Below, in pieces: positions 7,656 to 16,447 of a stretch of DNA of 23,133 nt. The position numbers and the translations under genes are program-made. Source of the stretch: Romeriopsis sp046049545. Lineage in GTDB: Bacteria; Cyanobacteriota; Cyanobacteriia; Leptolyngbyales; Leptolyngbyaceae. Below the pieces are notes generated by a model. The model saw only the letters and a list, made by a program, of their open reading frames with translations, did no database searches and was not told where the DNA came from. How positions within the stretch are numbered: position 1 is the first letter of the stretch; every line of letters begins with the position of its first letter. The DNA lies in the NCBI GenBank assembly GCA_046049545.1, contig JBJORF010000072.1, forward strand, positions 1-23,133, written 5' to 3'.

Positions 7656-8786
7656 TTAGAGAAACTTCCGAGCGGCATAGTATTGTTTCCATCGATCGCC
7701 GGATTTATCCTTAACGACTTGGTTGAAATAGTGTTGGAGTTTTTTCACATCTTCGGCGGAATCCTTGATGGCGCTACCGAGCAAACTCTGCACAATATGG
7801 GCGGCAGTCACCTCCCCCGCATTATAATAAAATCCGTGAATCCCGGCAGCATAACCGACTGACACTGCTTCCGCTGTGCTCATGACACTGCTTAGGGGTT
7901 CTAGCGCTTTACCGTCCGTGGTGGTGCCTGTGCGTAATTCGTGGAAGGTGGTAACGAGAATTTCGGTCAGTTCTGGGGGCAGGGAAATGGGGATATTGGC
8001 TTGAGCGAGGAGCTGATCGGTCTGTTGTGGAACGAGTTCGAGTTCCTGACGGAGATTATTAATCGGCGGAATGGTTTCAAAGTTAAAGCGGCGTTTGAGC
8101 GCAGCACTCATTTCATTCACACCTCGATCGCGGGTATTCGCCGTCGCAATAATATTAAACCCCACCTGGGCATAGAGGTTCCGCCCCTCATGTTCCATCT
8201 CCGGAATCGCCATCACCCGATCGCTCAAAATCGACAATAGCGTATCCTGCATCTCCAATGGGCAACGGGTAATCTCTTCAAATCGGACAATTTTGCCCTG
8301 TTGCATTCCTCGGTGCAGGGGCGCGGGGACGAGGGCACGATCGGTCGGGCCTTCGGCGAGCAACAGCGCATAGTTCCAGGAATACTTCATCGCGTCTTCC
8401 GTGGTGCCCGCACTGCCTTGAATCGTCAGGGTGGAGTCATTACTAATTGCCGCTGTGAGGAGTTCACTCAAGTAGCTTTTGGCGGTGCCAGGGTCGCCGA
8501 TCAGCATCAGGCCACGATTGGTGGCGAGGGCGACGATACAGCGTTCGAGTAGGCTACGGGTGCCGACAAATTTTGGGGTGATGTTGAGTTCGGGGTTACC
8601 GAGGATGAAGTCGAGTACCGATCGGGGGGTGAGTTGCCAGTTTTGGGGGCGGGGGGTGTTGGTGTCACGATCGCGCAGGCGTTGGAGTTCTTCAGCATGG
8701 AGCAGTTCGGCGGGGGGCCGTTGGATTTGGGTAGTGGGTGGTTCCGATGCGGTGGGTTTGGTCGAACTTTTACTGCGAGGTGGCAT
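7656..8786 (-). CDS. MoxR-type AAA+ ATPase (YehL-like)
   Basis: A 376-residue MoxR-family AAA+ ATPase. The Walker A loop G-D-P-G-T-A-K-S is at residues 97-104, the Walker B strand I-V-R-F-E-E-I at 166-172 (F-E-E where D-E is commoner), sensor 1 I-A-T-A-N-T-R-D near 213-220, and the basic pair of L-K-R-R-F-N-F near 230-236 supplies the arginine-finger region. The first ~40 residues are proline- and serine-rich and look disordered. MoxR ATPases act as chaperones that insert cofactors into, or remodel, partner proteins, usually together with a VWA protein, which is encoded nearby (3354-4490). In position and type it matches E. coli yehL. It ends 15 bases from the convergent PIN gene and starts 57 bases after the DUF4132 gene. 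No clear Shine-Dalgarno is visible before the ATG. Confidence 0.88.
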   Translation of the reverse strand: MPPRSKSSTKPTASEPPTTQIQRPPAELLHAEELQRLRDRDTNTPRPQNWQLTPRSVLDFILGNPELNITPKFVGTRSLLERCIVALATNRGLMLIGDPGTAKSYLSELLTAAISNDSTLTIQGSAGTTEDAMKYSWNYALLLAEGPTDRALVPAPLHRGMQQGKIVRFEEITRCPLEMQDTLLSILSDRVMAIPEMEHEGRNLYAQVGFNIIATANTRDRGVNEMSAALKRRFNFETIPPINNLRQELELVPQQTDQLLAQANIPISLPPELTEILVTTFHELRTGTTTDGKALEPLSSVMSTAEAVSVGYAAGIHGFYYNAGEVTAAHIVQSLLGSAIKDSAEDVKKLQHYFNQVVKDKSGDRWKQYYAARKFL

Positions 8787-8799
8787 GGTGAAATCTTCT

Positions 8800-8835
8800 G
8801 GTAATGGGTGAGTTGGTGGTAATGGTTGAGTTGGG
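8800..8835. repeat. Two-copy 18-bp tandem repeat
   Basis: The units GGTAATGGGTGAGTTGGT and GGTAATGGTTGAGTTGGG lie head to tail in the 57-base gap between the 881-residue DUF4132 gene and the MoxR gene, differing at two positions. They lie in the leader of the MoxR gene, read on the minus strand. Probably a slippage duplication; no function is evident. Confidence 0.7.
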
Positions 8836-8843
8836 TGGATAAG

Positions 8844-11489
8844 CTACTTAGCGGTGAGCCGACCTAATTGGTAAAAGACCTCGCTGAACGCCGGGGGCGG
8901 AATCGATTCGCGGGGAAGTGCGGCGAAATTTTCGGATAGTCTTGGCATTCGGCATCGATCATCCGCTAAGCCTTCAAGTTGTGTTTCCGAGACGAAGATA
9001 ATTTGATTAATTTGGCGATAGTTATACTCACGCGGCGTTTCCTCACAGAAAATGACAGCCGCAACGCCAAACAATCTAAGATAAAACGTGCGCCAAACCC
9101 GCCTTGACTCACTGCGACATTCACGCCAGCCGAGTTTGGCCAGCCGATCGGTGAAGGCGATCGAAAAAACTGAATGGGTATGTGGATAGGTAAAAATATT
9201 TTCCTGATCGACTTCTATTCCCATCAGGTCAGTCGATCGACTAATCTGTGGAAACGGTTGGATAATATTGTAGTCGCTCAAATGTTCTCCCCATTGTTTG
9301 GCTGCTTCGGAACTAAGCGTCGCTGGATGGGTAATGCAAACGCCCGTAAAGCCATGATGGTCAATTTCCCGACCGTCGATTCCCACAAAGCTATGATCTT
9401 CCGCAATCTGAAAAACTACTGAGGCGGTTTCGCTTTGGCCTGTCCACAGTAATGTGCGGGCGATCGCGTTCATAACCGGATGAGGCAATAAATCGGCTTG
9501 AAAATCCATCCAACTCCAGGTATGACCAAACGCCATCAAACGCTCTAGCCGGATTGCTTGCAGTTTAATTTCTCGCATTACGGCTGGCTTCCATGTTTTC
9601 CAGGTGTCGATCGCCGCTTGTGCTTGCACGGAATCATCTTTCTGAGTGGTTTTGGGTAGGGTCGATCGGGTTTTGCCCTTTTGGTCTTGCAGGATGACTT
9701 GAAGATGCGGGTCGATCGATGCCATAAAATACCGATCGCCAAAATCAAATCGATATTTGCCGTGAGAATCAAATCCTAAGACTGGAACAATACTATCCTC
9801 TAATTTGGTTCCAGAGATTTGCCGATGCGCCGCAATGCTTTCCAAGGCAAGCTCCGCAACGAAATAAAATGTTGAGTTTTTAATACAATATTTGAACTGT
9901 TGAAGACACCGCAATGCATAGTCTGTGCCGAGTGATGCAAGAATCTGGATCAGGTCATGACCAGCAAAATAACGTTTTTGATATTCGATTAAGTGAGAAA
10001 TCAATAAATCACCGCCAAGATTGATCATTAAGTCTTGCATTAGACAATCAATGCCGTAACCCTCTTCTTGTTGTTGCTGAAATAGTAGCCAAATAAAGCG
10101 ATCGAGGCTCTCTGGCGTTGCAATCTGTTTCATCGCCTGAATAAATGGCGGCACATTCGTATGATTATTCGCAACACAAAGCAGCATTGACTGCACCAAT
10201 GCAATGGGGATGCTGAACGTTGGCGTCGCAATTCTGGGTAATGCCGTGAGATTGACCCATTCTGGTAGTGGTTTATCGTCGGCTGAAGTCATTTGATCCA
10301 GCGCATCACGGAACTTTTGTAGGTCTTCGGGTAGGTCTGCTGTCGATCGCTCTGGCAATTGTTCGGTGATCTGGAGCAGTGGTTGGATTTTCGCGATGAT
10401 CGTGGGACTCGCTGCTGCCAAAAGTTTTTGCACCAATGCGCCTTGCCCTTCTAGCTGAAAACGCTGTATCCAATCACTGGCTGGTTTTGCTAGTCTGCTT
10501 CGCCCAGCGGCGATCGGCAAAAGTCCAGCGATCGACCATTCGAGATTTTCCCGCAACCAAGTTGTGGCAAATCCGCTGACCCTAGAAGCCAAACTCAGTG
10601 ACAGCATATATTTTGCCATATCGAGGCAGCGCACCTGAGCAAAGACTTTAAACATTTCAACAGCTTCTTTGAACTGTTTGTTGCTATTGATTGCTTTGAT
10701 ACTGTCATGGATATAGTCGAGTTGACTGTATTCCGTATGGGCCAAGCATGATCGCACATGTTCTGATTCAGTCAGTTTGAGATTCAGCCGTTTCATATGA
10801 GACTGAACTAATTCAGCACTGCTCAACCCAAACACAGCAGGCATATCGCGCCAAGACGTGCAGGATTCAGCCGTAAATCCGGTGACATAATTCAGCAAAT
10901 TATCAGAAAAGCCCAATGCTGACATCAAACGCAGGGTGCGTTTCGGCAAATCTTCAAAGGTCTGACAGAGTTCGGCATATTCCCCGCAGGCCATGTAGGG
11001 CAAAATGTAATGACTTAATCCTTCTACCGAAAGACGGTGACGCTCATATTCTGTATCTGCTAACAAGGAGAGAAAGTCGATCGGTGCAAATAAATAGTAA
11101 AGCGGCAATATCAGAATCGGTTCAACAAAATCTTTAGCTAGCTGGCTTTCTGCCTGTTCAATTGGCATGACGCCAGTCCACGAGAACGTTTGCAGGTGAA
11201 TCAGCATTTGCTTGAGTGATTTGGCCTGATTACTATAGCCGATCGCCCGAAACCAAAACTCAGCTTCTGGTTTAGTCATTTTTCGAGGAATTGCCGCCGC
11301 ATCCCAATTCCAAGACGTAGACTTACTGCTTTTGGCTTGGCGCAATTTTGTGATCGCGATTTCCAGATCAAACGGTTGAGCCTCCGGGCAAGCTAAGGGA
11401 ATATGCTCCCGCCAAGTTGCCCGAAAGTAATCTTCAGGCCGTAGGCCAAGGCTTGGTGCTGGTAAGACTGAAGAAAGATGGGCATTCAT
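8844..11489 (-). CDS. DUF4132 protein lacking a WGR domain
   Basis: An 881-residue paralogue of the WGR-DUF4132 protein encoded just upstream. It starts at the segment that follows the WGR domain in its sibling (Q-P-F-D-L-E-I-A near residue 40, then S-W-N-W-D). It keeps the helical, HEAT-like middle and the DUF4132 signature region: F-D-F-G-D-R-Y-F near residue 590, then H-P-A-T-L-S-S-E-A-A-K-Q-W-G-E-H-L-S-D-Y-N-I around 735. The final ~90 residues diverge from the sibling. DUF4132 is the family of E. coli YehI/MolR; no enzymatic activity is established as far as I know. The start ATG has no obvious Shine-Dalgarno, and the gap to the preceding gene is 36 bases, so they are probably co-transcribed. 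Divergence from the sibling suggests an old duplication with a distinct role. Confidence 0.78.
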   Translation of the reverse strand: MNAHLSSVLPAPSLGLRPEDYFRATWREHIPLACPEAQPFDLEIAITKLRQAKSSKSTSWNWDAAAIPRKMTKPEAEFWFRAIGYSNQAKSLKQMLIHLQTFSWTGVMPIEQAESQLAKDFVEPILILPLYYLFAPIDFLSLLADTEYERHRLSVEGLSHYILPYMACGEYAELCQTFEDLPKRTLRLMSALGFSDNLLNYVTGFTAESCTSWRDMPAVFGLSSAELVQSHMKRLNLKLTESEHVRSCLAHTEYSQLDYIHDSIKAINSNKQFKEAVEMFKVFAQVRCLDMAKYMLSLSLASRVSGFATTWLRENLEWSIAGLLPIAAGRSRLAKPASDWIQRFQLEGQGALVQKLLAAASPTIIAKIQPLLQITEQLPERSTADLPEDLQKFRDALDQMTSADDKPLPEWVNLTALPRIATPTFSIPIALVQSMLLCVANNHTNVPPFIQAMKQIATPESLDRFIWLLFQQQQEEGYGIDCLMQDLMINLGGDLLISHLIEYQKRYFAGHDLIQILASLGTDYALRCLQQFKYCIKNSTFYFVAELALESIAAHRQISGTKLEDSIVPVLGFDSHGKYRFDFGDRYFMASIDPHLQVILQDQKGKTRSTLPKTTQKDDSVQAQAAIDTWKTWKPAVMREIKLQAIRLERLMAFGHTWSWMDFQADLLPHPVMNAIARTLLWTGQSETASVVFQIAEDHSFVGIDGREIDHHGFTGVCITHPATLSSEAAKQWGEHLSDYNIIQPFPQISRSTDLMGIEVDQENIFTYPHTHSVFSIAFTDRLAKLGWRECRSESRRVWRTFYLRLFGVAAVIFCEETPREYNYRQINQIIFVSETQLEGLADDRCRMPRLSENFAALPRESIPPPAFSEVFYQLGRLTAK

Positions 11490-11525
11490 AGCATCGAGTC
11501 AAACACTGGTTGAATTGTACTATAT

Positions 11526-14500
11526 TTACTTTGCTTTCGCTGCGATCGCGGTTAAATCTTGTAGAACTTCGCTAATCACAATCGGGTCAATTTTTCCGAG
11601 CGCGATCGCCTGTTTGTGGTCGGGATACATTTGTGGGGTGTAGATGCCTTGAAGGAAAAAGCAAGATTCGATCGATTGGTCTTCCCAGCCTTCCATATAG
11701 CCCACAGGCACGCCGTAGTATTGAACGATCGCGGTGATATTCGCACCATAAAACGGCTTGGAATGCTCCGAGAAAACCCCTCCATCTTCTGGGATTCCTC
11801 TGACCCAACCCGATTTCTCTAACATTCCGACTAAGGTTACCGCCGGAACTTTGGCAGCAGCAAATCGCGTGATTGCGGTTTGTGCGGCTTCGTCTGGTTC
11901 GAGGTGATAGATGGTACGCCCCAACTGTGGGAAGGGGACGACAATTTCATAGTCACTGAGGATTTCACCCCAGCTAGAAAGGACTTCAGCCGATAGGTGT
12001 AATGGATGGACAATGCCGATTTGGGCGATCGCTCTTTGAGTAAACGCCGCATCATGTCGATCGACGTAGGTTCGATCTTCCGTGACCCGAAAGGTTTTCA
12101 GCAGTTGTCCCGCCGCATCATAGCCGCCCCAAATTAGGCGTTGCACCAGATGCGTCATTAGCGGGTGCTGCACCAGTAGCGTCATGAAGTCATCCACGGG
12201 CCAGCGACGTCCGGTGATCATCGCTTGTTCAAGGCGATCGGGCTGCAATTTGACGATTTCGCTGAGTTGTTTTTTGAAGAGTTTCCAATCGGCGATCGCT
12301 TGTTCCGCTTTGACTGGGTCATCTTTGCTATTGGGTTTGGGCAAATCGGCTTTGATTTTGTTGTCGGCGTCCTTGAGCATGGGTTTGAGGTCGGTACCCA
12401 AGACGAAGCGGAATTGCCGATCGCCAAAGTCAAAGATGCGGGTGCCTGCGGCATCGAGGTCACAGTCAGGGACGATACGATCTTCGAGTTCGGCTCTGGT
12501 CATGCCGCGTCCTTGGGCGATCGCTTCCATGCATTCCTGGGCGCGTTGTTTGATGCCTTTGAATTTGACTTTTTGGGCGATGCCATTGATTTGCATTAGG
12601 GCAGCGTCGGTGCCGATCGTGCGGAGGCATTCGAGTCCCAGGACGGCGCGTTGGTGTTGGCTTTCACCGGGCCAGACGCGAATCATCGGGGCGAGTTTGA
12701 GGGCGCTGGTGTCGCTGCCAAGGAGTCCGATCGCGGTCATGGCCCAATTTTCCTTAGAAGGCGCGCCTTCAGCTAACCAGGCTTCAAAAAGTTTCCAGCT
12801 AAAGGCGTCGAGGGCGGTGCGATCGGCGTGGGTTTTGAGGCTCGTTAGCAACGGTAGCGGGCTGTCCAATTTGCTTTGTCGCAATGTGTTGAGCAACAGT
12901 TCTACTTGAGAATCGCTCAGACGTTCGGTACCGATGACGATCAGGGGTAAGTCCAGTGGGGTGATGTTCCAGCTTGGTTTTTTGGTGGATTTTAGTGCTG
13001 ATTGTTCGATCGCCTGTTGGAGCCATTTGGGAGTGGTTTGTGCGTCGAGGGGAACGTATGTTTTTTCTTCTACGTCGAGAACTGTCGATCGGATTTTGGC
13101 GGCGATTTCGGTGGATTCGTGGTCGATGCAGGTTTGGATATAAGCGGCATAACCTTTACGTTTCATGCTGCGGAGAAAGTCGATCGCGGCTTCGGCGAGT
13201 TTGCCTTTGCCTGCGGCGGTGGGGATGAGTCCGGCGATCGCGTGGTCAGGATTGGCTTCGAGCCATTGGCGAGCAATCTGCGGAGCTTTTGATGAAAGCA
13301 TTAATTCCAGCATGTAAGGCGCAGATTCAGGAGCGATCACTTGAGCAAATATATTTGCCAATTCTGCCGCTTCTTCTTTCTTGCCAATCTTTAGAATACT
13401 GCGACATACCCAATCCAATTCAGCGTACCTTGTTTTAGCAATCCAACCAACTAAGTGATCTGGCTTTTTCAGATCCAGATTTAAACGTTTTATGTGATAA
13501 GTAACACATTCGACATCAGGCAATCCTAAAATAATCCATTGAGGCTGATGGTAATGATCATTCCAATAATCAGAACTGTAATAATCATCCGGCCATTGAC
13601 TAATCCATGTATTGGCTTCCTGACACCATCCTAAATAAGCAGCTAGATAAGTATCCCAGGGAAAAGGAGTATAATAATCTAGCGGCAATGTACTGCAATC
13701 AATATTGCTCAACTCTTGGCGAATCTTCTCTAGTTCAGCGTCGCTCATATACGGAAATATATAAGACCTTAAACCTTTCATGAGACTGTCATAGGTAGAT
13801 CGAAGCATATGGGATTGGTGTGTTTTGGTTTTCCTGAATGTCTGTAAAACATCCGAGAAAGGGAATAAATTCACCAAAGGAATTACAACTTCTGGTGGCA
13901 GGCTGCGATTTGAAAATGGATTAAAAATCTTCTTTAGAGGTAATGATTTCAGATGATTTTCCACTCCCCCATCAGCTTGAATATTTTCGTGGAGCATTTG
14001 ACTGAACATTTTTGCCGTCAACTTCCTATCCTGATCAGGGCTGTCAGGTAATGATTTCTGGTAATACTCGTGTGCAGCTTTTTCATACGTTGTCATCGCA
14101 GCCAACCAGAATCGGGATTCGACTTCAGATTGATTAACGGGAACACCAATTTGGCTCCAGTCCCAATCCCATCCATAGCCTGACACCCGAATCTTCGCAA
14201 CCTTTGCGAGGGCGACTGACAAATCAAATGGCTGAACTTTTGGCTGCGGCAGTGCTTCTCTCTGGTGTGATTTGTCCCAAAACCAGTCTTGTGATTCTAG
14301 ATGAATCGATCGAACTGGTGGATAATTAAGCTGGGCTGGTTCTGAGGATTCGATCGTGGTAACTTTCGCGGCCTTGGGCTGGGCTGATTTTTCTGGCGCT
14401 GATTGGACTGGAGTCGGGATACTTTGAACCGCAGCGATCGCTGCCCCATCATCCACATATCCCTTCTTCAACTTCTCCGCCACCAACTTCTCAAACGACT

Positions 14501-14654
14501 TCAGCGCCGCATCATCGCGATCAAACTCCTTCGTCTGAGTCTGACCCGCCGTGCCGTAACGCCCATAGCGGACAGTGTGACTCGCATCGACTAGCTGGAT
14601 TTCCCAGAACTTGTCGGATTTGCTGTCGGTGTAGCGCAACGATCGCTGATTCAT
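11526..14654 (-). CDS. WGR-DUF4132 protein (YehI/MolR-like)
   Basis: A 1042-residue protein with an N-terminal WGR domain (about residues 1-68; signature R-Y-G-R-Y-G-T-A-G-Q at 29-38), a linker rich in A, P, K and S to about 115, a long helical HEAT-like region, and a C-terminal DUF4132 domain. The latter carries F-D-F-G-D-R-Q-F-R-F near residue 745 and H-P-L-H-L-S-A-E-V-L-S-S-W-G-E-I-L-S-D-Y-E-I about 885-905. WGR domains bind nucleic acid ends or stimulate catalysis in PARP proteins, so this is the most likely nucleic-acid-sensing part of the cluster; that role is inferred. E. coli YehI has the same two-domain layout. It is the middle of three tandem DUF4132 genes. The 3' half is GC-rich and full of GATCG, while 13280-14250 is more AT-rich, suggesting mosaic origin. 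Start at ATG 14654. Confidence 0.86.
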   Translation of the reverse strand: MNQRSLRYTDSKSDKFWEIQLVDASHTVRYGRYGTAGQTQTKEFDRDDAALKSFEKLVAEKLKKGYVDDGAAIAAVQSIPTPVQSAPEKSAQPKAAKVTTIESSEPAQLNYPPVRSIHLESQDWFWDKSHQREALPQPKVQPFDLSVALAKVAKIRVSGYGWDWDWSQIGVPVNQSEVESRFWLAAMTTYEKAAHEYYQKSLPDSPDQDRKLTAKMFSQMLHENIQADGGVENHLKSLPLKKIFNPFSNRSLPPEVVIPLVNLFPFSDVLQTFRKTKTHQSHMLRSTYDSLMKGLRSYIFPYMSDAELEKIRQELSNIDCSTLPLDYYTPFPWDTYLAAYLGWCQEANTWISQWPDDYYSSDYWNDHYHQPQWIILGLPDVECVTYHIKRLNLDLKKPDHLVGWIAKTRYAELDWVCRSILKIGKKEEAAELANIFAQVIAPESAPYMLELMLSSKAPQIARQWLEANPDHAIAGLIPTAAGKGKLAEAAIDFLRSMKRKGYAAYIQTCIDHESTEIAAKIRSTVLDVEEKTYVPLDAQTTPKWLQQAIEQSALKSTKKPSWNITPLDLPLIVIGTERLSDSQVELLLNTLRQSKLDSPLPLLTSLKTHADRTALDAFSWKLFEAWLAEGAPSKENWAMTAIGLLGSDTSALKLAPMIRVWPGESQHQRAVLGLECLRTIGTDAALMQINGIAQKVKFKGIKQRAQECMEAIAQGRGMTRAELEDRIVPDCDLDAAGTRIFDFGDRQFRFVLGTDLKPMLKDADNKIKADLPKPNSKDDPVKAEQAIADWKLFKKQLSEIVKLQPDRLEQAMITGRRWPVDDFMTLLVQHPLMTHLVQRLIWGGYDAAGQLLKTFRVTEDRTYVDRHDAAFTQRAIAQIGIVHPLHLSAEVLSSWGEILSDYEIVVPFPQLGRTIYHLEPDEAAQTAITRFAAAKVPAVTLVGMLEKSGWVRGIPEDGGVFSEHSKPFYGANITAIVQYYGVPVGYMEGWEDQSIESCFFLQGIYTPQMYPDHKQAIALGKIDPIVISEVLQDLTAIAAKAK

Positions 14655-14708
14655 TTGCCATTCCCTATTTGATAACCACTATTCCTAAAATACCCAAATA
14701 TCTACGTA

Positions 14709-14873
14709 ATTTCACCTCATACTCAATCGAAAATTAATGGAATAGATCTCGCCGAACCGCCCCCCAGCCCCCAATTCTGGGGGAGCATGAGCCAGCTAAA
14801 ACCTCAGTCAAAGCCCCCAGAATTGGGGGTTTGGGGGCCTGAGCTGTCGTAACAAATAGTTGATTTCACCTCA
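14709..14873. repeat. Palindromic repeat element flanked by 11-bp direct repeats
   Basis: This is the longest intergenic gap in the window. Two copies of a 16-base near-palindrome face each other, CCCCCAATTCTGGGGG at 14768-14783 and its exact reverse complement CCCCCAGAATTGGGGG at 14814-14829, with 30 bases between. Outer C and G runs (14761-14765 and 14833-14837) extend the possible stem. C-runs and G-runs around AATT are typical of dispersed cyanobacterial palindromes of MITE or REP type. ATTTCACCTCA occurs at both 14709-14719 and 14863-14873, flanking the block; this could be a target duplication, but I see no terminal inverted repeats next to it. Either hairpin could also attenuate read-through between the DUF4132 genes. 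Confidence 0.6.
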
Positions 14874-16310
14874 ATCCTCAGCCTTTGCCGCGATTGCCCC
14901 CACCAGCCGAATCACCTCACTCAATGCCACCGGATGCACCGCCGCCAAAGGCACCAACCGCACCTCCTCCAGCGGCATCAGCGGCGACTTCCACTCCTCC
15001 CCCGCCACAAACCAGACTTTGCCGAGAATTGCCCGCAGATCATAATCCATCCGAAAATCCCCCTCATGCTCGACGATCGCCGTCACCCCCGCATAGCCAA
15101 ACGTCTTGTAATGGCAATAAAAATAGCGATCGCGCCCCATCTGCCAACCCGTATTTTTGAAAATACTTGATGCCACCATACTCGGTGCGCCAATGCCCTT
15201 AAACCGATCGAGCTTCACCCGCGCTACCTCCAATGGCTCCAATTCAAACAGCGTCCGCGTCAATTGCCGAAACGGCGGAATCATCCCATAGTCACTCAGC
15301 AATTCACCCCACTGCGCGCGATCGGCCAGCGTCAACTGCGCCGGATGGGCAACGCCAACGGTATTGACGCCGATGAGCGTCACAGTGTTGTCCTGGGCAT
15401 CCGCATAGGTGCCATCTTCCGTCACCCGAAAGGTTTGCGATCCAGCCGCGTCGATCCAGATCAACCGCCGGGCAATTTGCCCCAGCAATGGATGCGCAAG
15501 TACGATCGTTTCAAAGTCCGCGATCGACCAAGCTCGTTGATTCACCATTGCCTGTTCGAGCCGCTGGGTTTGCTCTTTGAGAACGGCAGCCACCTGTTGT
15601 TTGAGCAGTTTCCAGTCGGCGATCGCTTGGGTGGCTTTGGTCGCATCATCTGTGGCTTTGGCGGGTGGCAAACGGGTGGATTTTTTGCCCGCTGGGTCTT
15701 GCACTGTCAGTTGCAGCTCCGCACCCAGCCTGACTTGAAATTGCCGATCGCCGTAGTCAAATTCCCTCACCCCCTGTGCATCAAACCCACAATCGGGAAT
15801 AATCCGGTCATTCAATTGTTCGCGAGTCAGATTACGGGACTCTCCGATCGCGTTCATGCACTCTTCCGCTTTGGTTTTGAGGCTTTTGTATTTAATCTTT
15901 TGGGCGATCTGATTGATTTGCATTAGGGCCAGATCCGAGCCGATCGTGCGGAGGCATTCCAGCCCGATCGCCGCCCGTTTACTCAACCCCAATCCCGGCA
16001 TTTCCCGCAGCAAGGGCACCAACTTAAATACCGTCGTATCATCGCCCAGCAACCCCAACCCGCGCATCACCCAACTATCTTTACTGTCGCCATCGCCATG
16101 ATGCCAACTCCAAAACAACGCCCAGACAAAATCAGCGATCGCACTTGGTGCAACCCGATCCTTGAGAGCTGCAATGTAGGGATCAGGCGCAGTTAAGCTA
16201 CTGGCCTTGAGGGCCGCAAGGAGTTCAAGAATTTGCGGTTCAGCCCAACATTCACCCGCGATCTCCAAATCGGGCAACGGCTCTACCTGAAGCCAAGTCG
16301 GTCGCTTCAT
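14871..16310 (-). CDS. N-terminally truncated DUF4132 protein
   Basis: A 479-residue protein equivalent to the C-terminal half of the neighbouring WGR-DUF4132 protein. Its start K-R-P-T-W aligns with K-K-P-S-W at about residue 558 of that sibling, and similarity then runs to the end (L-E-C-L-R-T-I-G, F-D-Y-G-D-R-Q-F, H-P-A-Q-L-T-L-A-D-R-A-Q-W-G-E-L-L-S-D-Y). The WGR domain and helical half are missing. The codon just before the ATG is TAG, so the frame cannot extend upstream; the homologous sequence begins right at the ATG. The 137 bases beyond, up to parB, are AT-rich and hold no remnant. It is either a truncated duplicate or a free-standing DUF4132 domain. The reading frame is clean over 1.4 kb, so it is probably still expressed. 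It is the first gene of the minus-strand cluster. Confidence 0.72.
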   Translation of the reverse strand: MKRPTWLQVEPLPDLEIAGECWAEPQILELLAALKASSLTAPDPYIAALKDRVAPSAIADFVWALFWSWHHGDGDSKDSWVMRGLGLLGDDTTVFKLVPLLREMPGLGLSKRAAIGLECLRTIGSDLALMQINQIAQKIKYKSLKTKAEECMNAIGESRNLTREQLNDRIIPDCGFDAQGVREFDYGDRQFQVRLGAELQLTVQDPAGKKSTRLPPAKATDDATKATQAIADWKLLKQQVAAVLKEQTQRLEQAMVNQRAWSIADFETIVLAHPLLGQIARRLIWIDAAGSQTFRVTEDGTYADAQDNTVTLIGVNTVGVAHPAQLTLADRAQWGELLSDYGMIPPFRQLTRTLFELEPLEVARVKLDRFKGIGAPSMVASSIFKNTGWQMGRDRYFYCHYKTFGYAGVTAIVEHEGDFRMDYDLRAILGKVWFVAGEEWKSPLMPLEEVRLVPLAAVHPVALSEVIRLVGAIAAKAED

Positions 16311-16447
16311 CTATTTTGATGTAGTATACTTTTACTATAAAAATAGCACAGAAGTATAATTTTGCAAACCGTGGTTGTCATAACAGCTTGGAACTGATAT
16401 CTTGGCCTTCATTTGCTAATCTACGCACCGCTGAGTTTGATTGATGG

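Noticed and set aside
8800..8835. CRISPR-like or regulatory iteron array
   Set aside because: Only two contiguous 18-base units with no spacers; simplest as slippage. No CRISPR repeat-spacer pattern was seen anywhere in the window.
12184..12909. A 241-codon open frame on the plus strand antisense to the WGR-DUF4132 gene
   Set aside because: It lies wholly within a strongly supported coding frame on the other strand, has low-complexity S/R/L-rich content and no recognisable motif or ribosome-binding site.
15264..15926. A 220-codon open frame on the plus strand antisense to the truncated DUF4132 gene
   Set aside because: It is the mirror of conserved DUF4132 sequence, with no domain of its own; an expected shadow in GC-rich DNA.
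16311..16447. Promoter for the truncated DUF4132 gene
   Set aside because: The gap is AT-rich and contains TATACT and TATAGT on the minus strand, but I could not place a convincing -35 at the right spacing, so no promoter is called.
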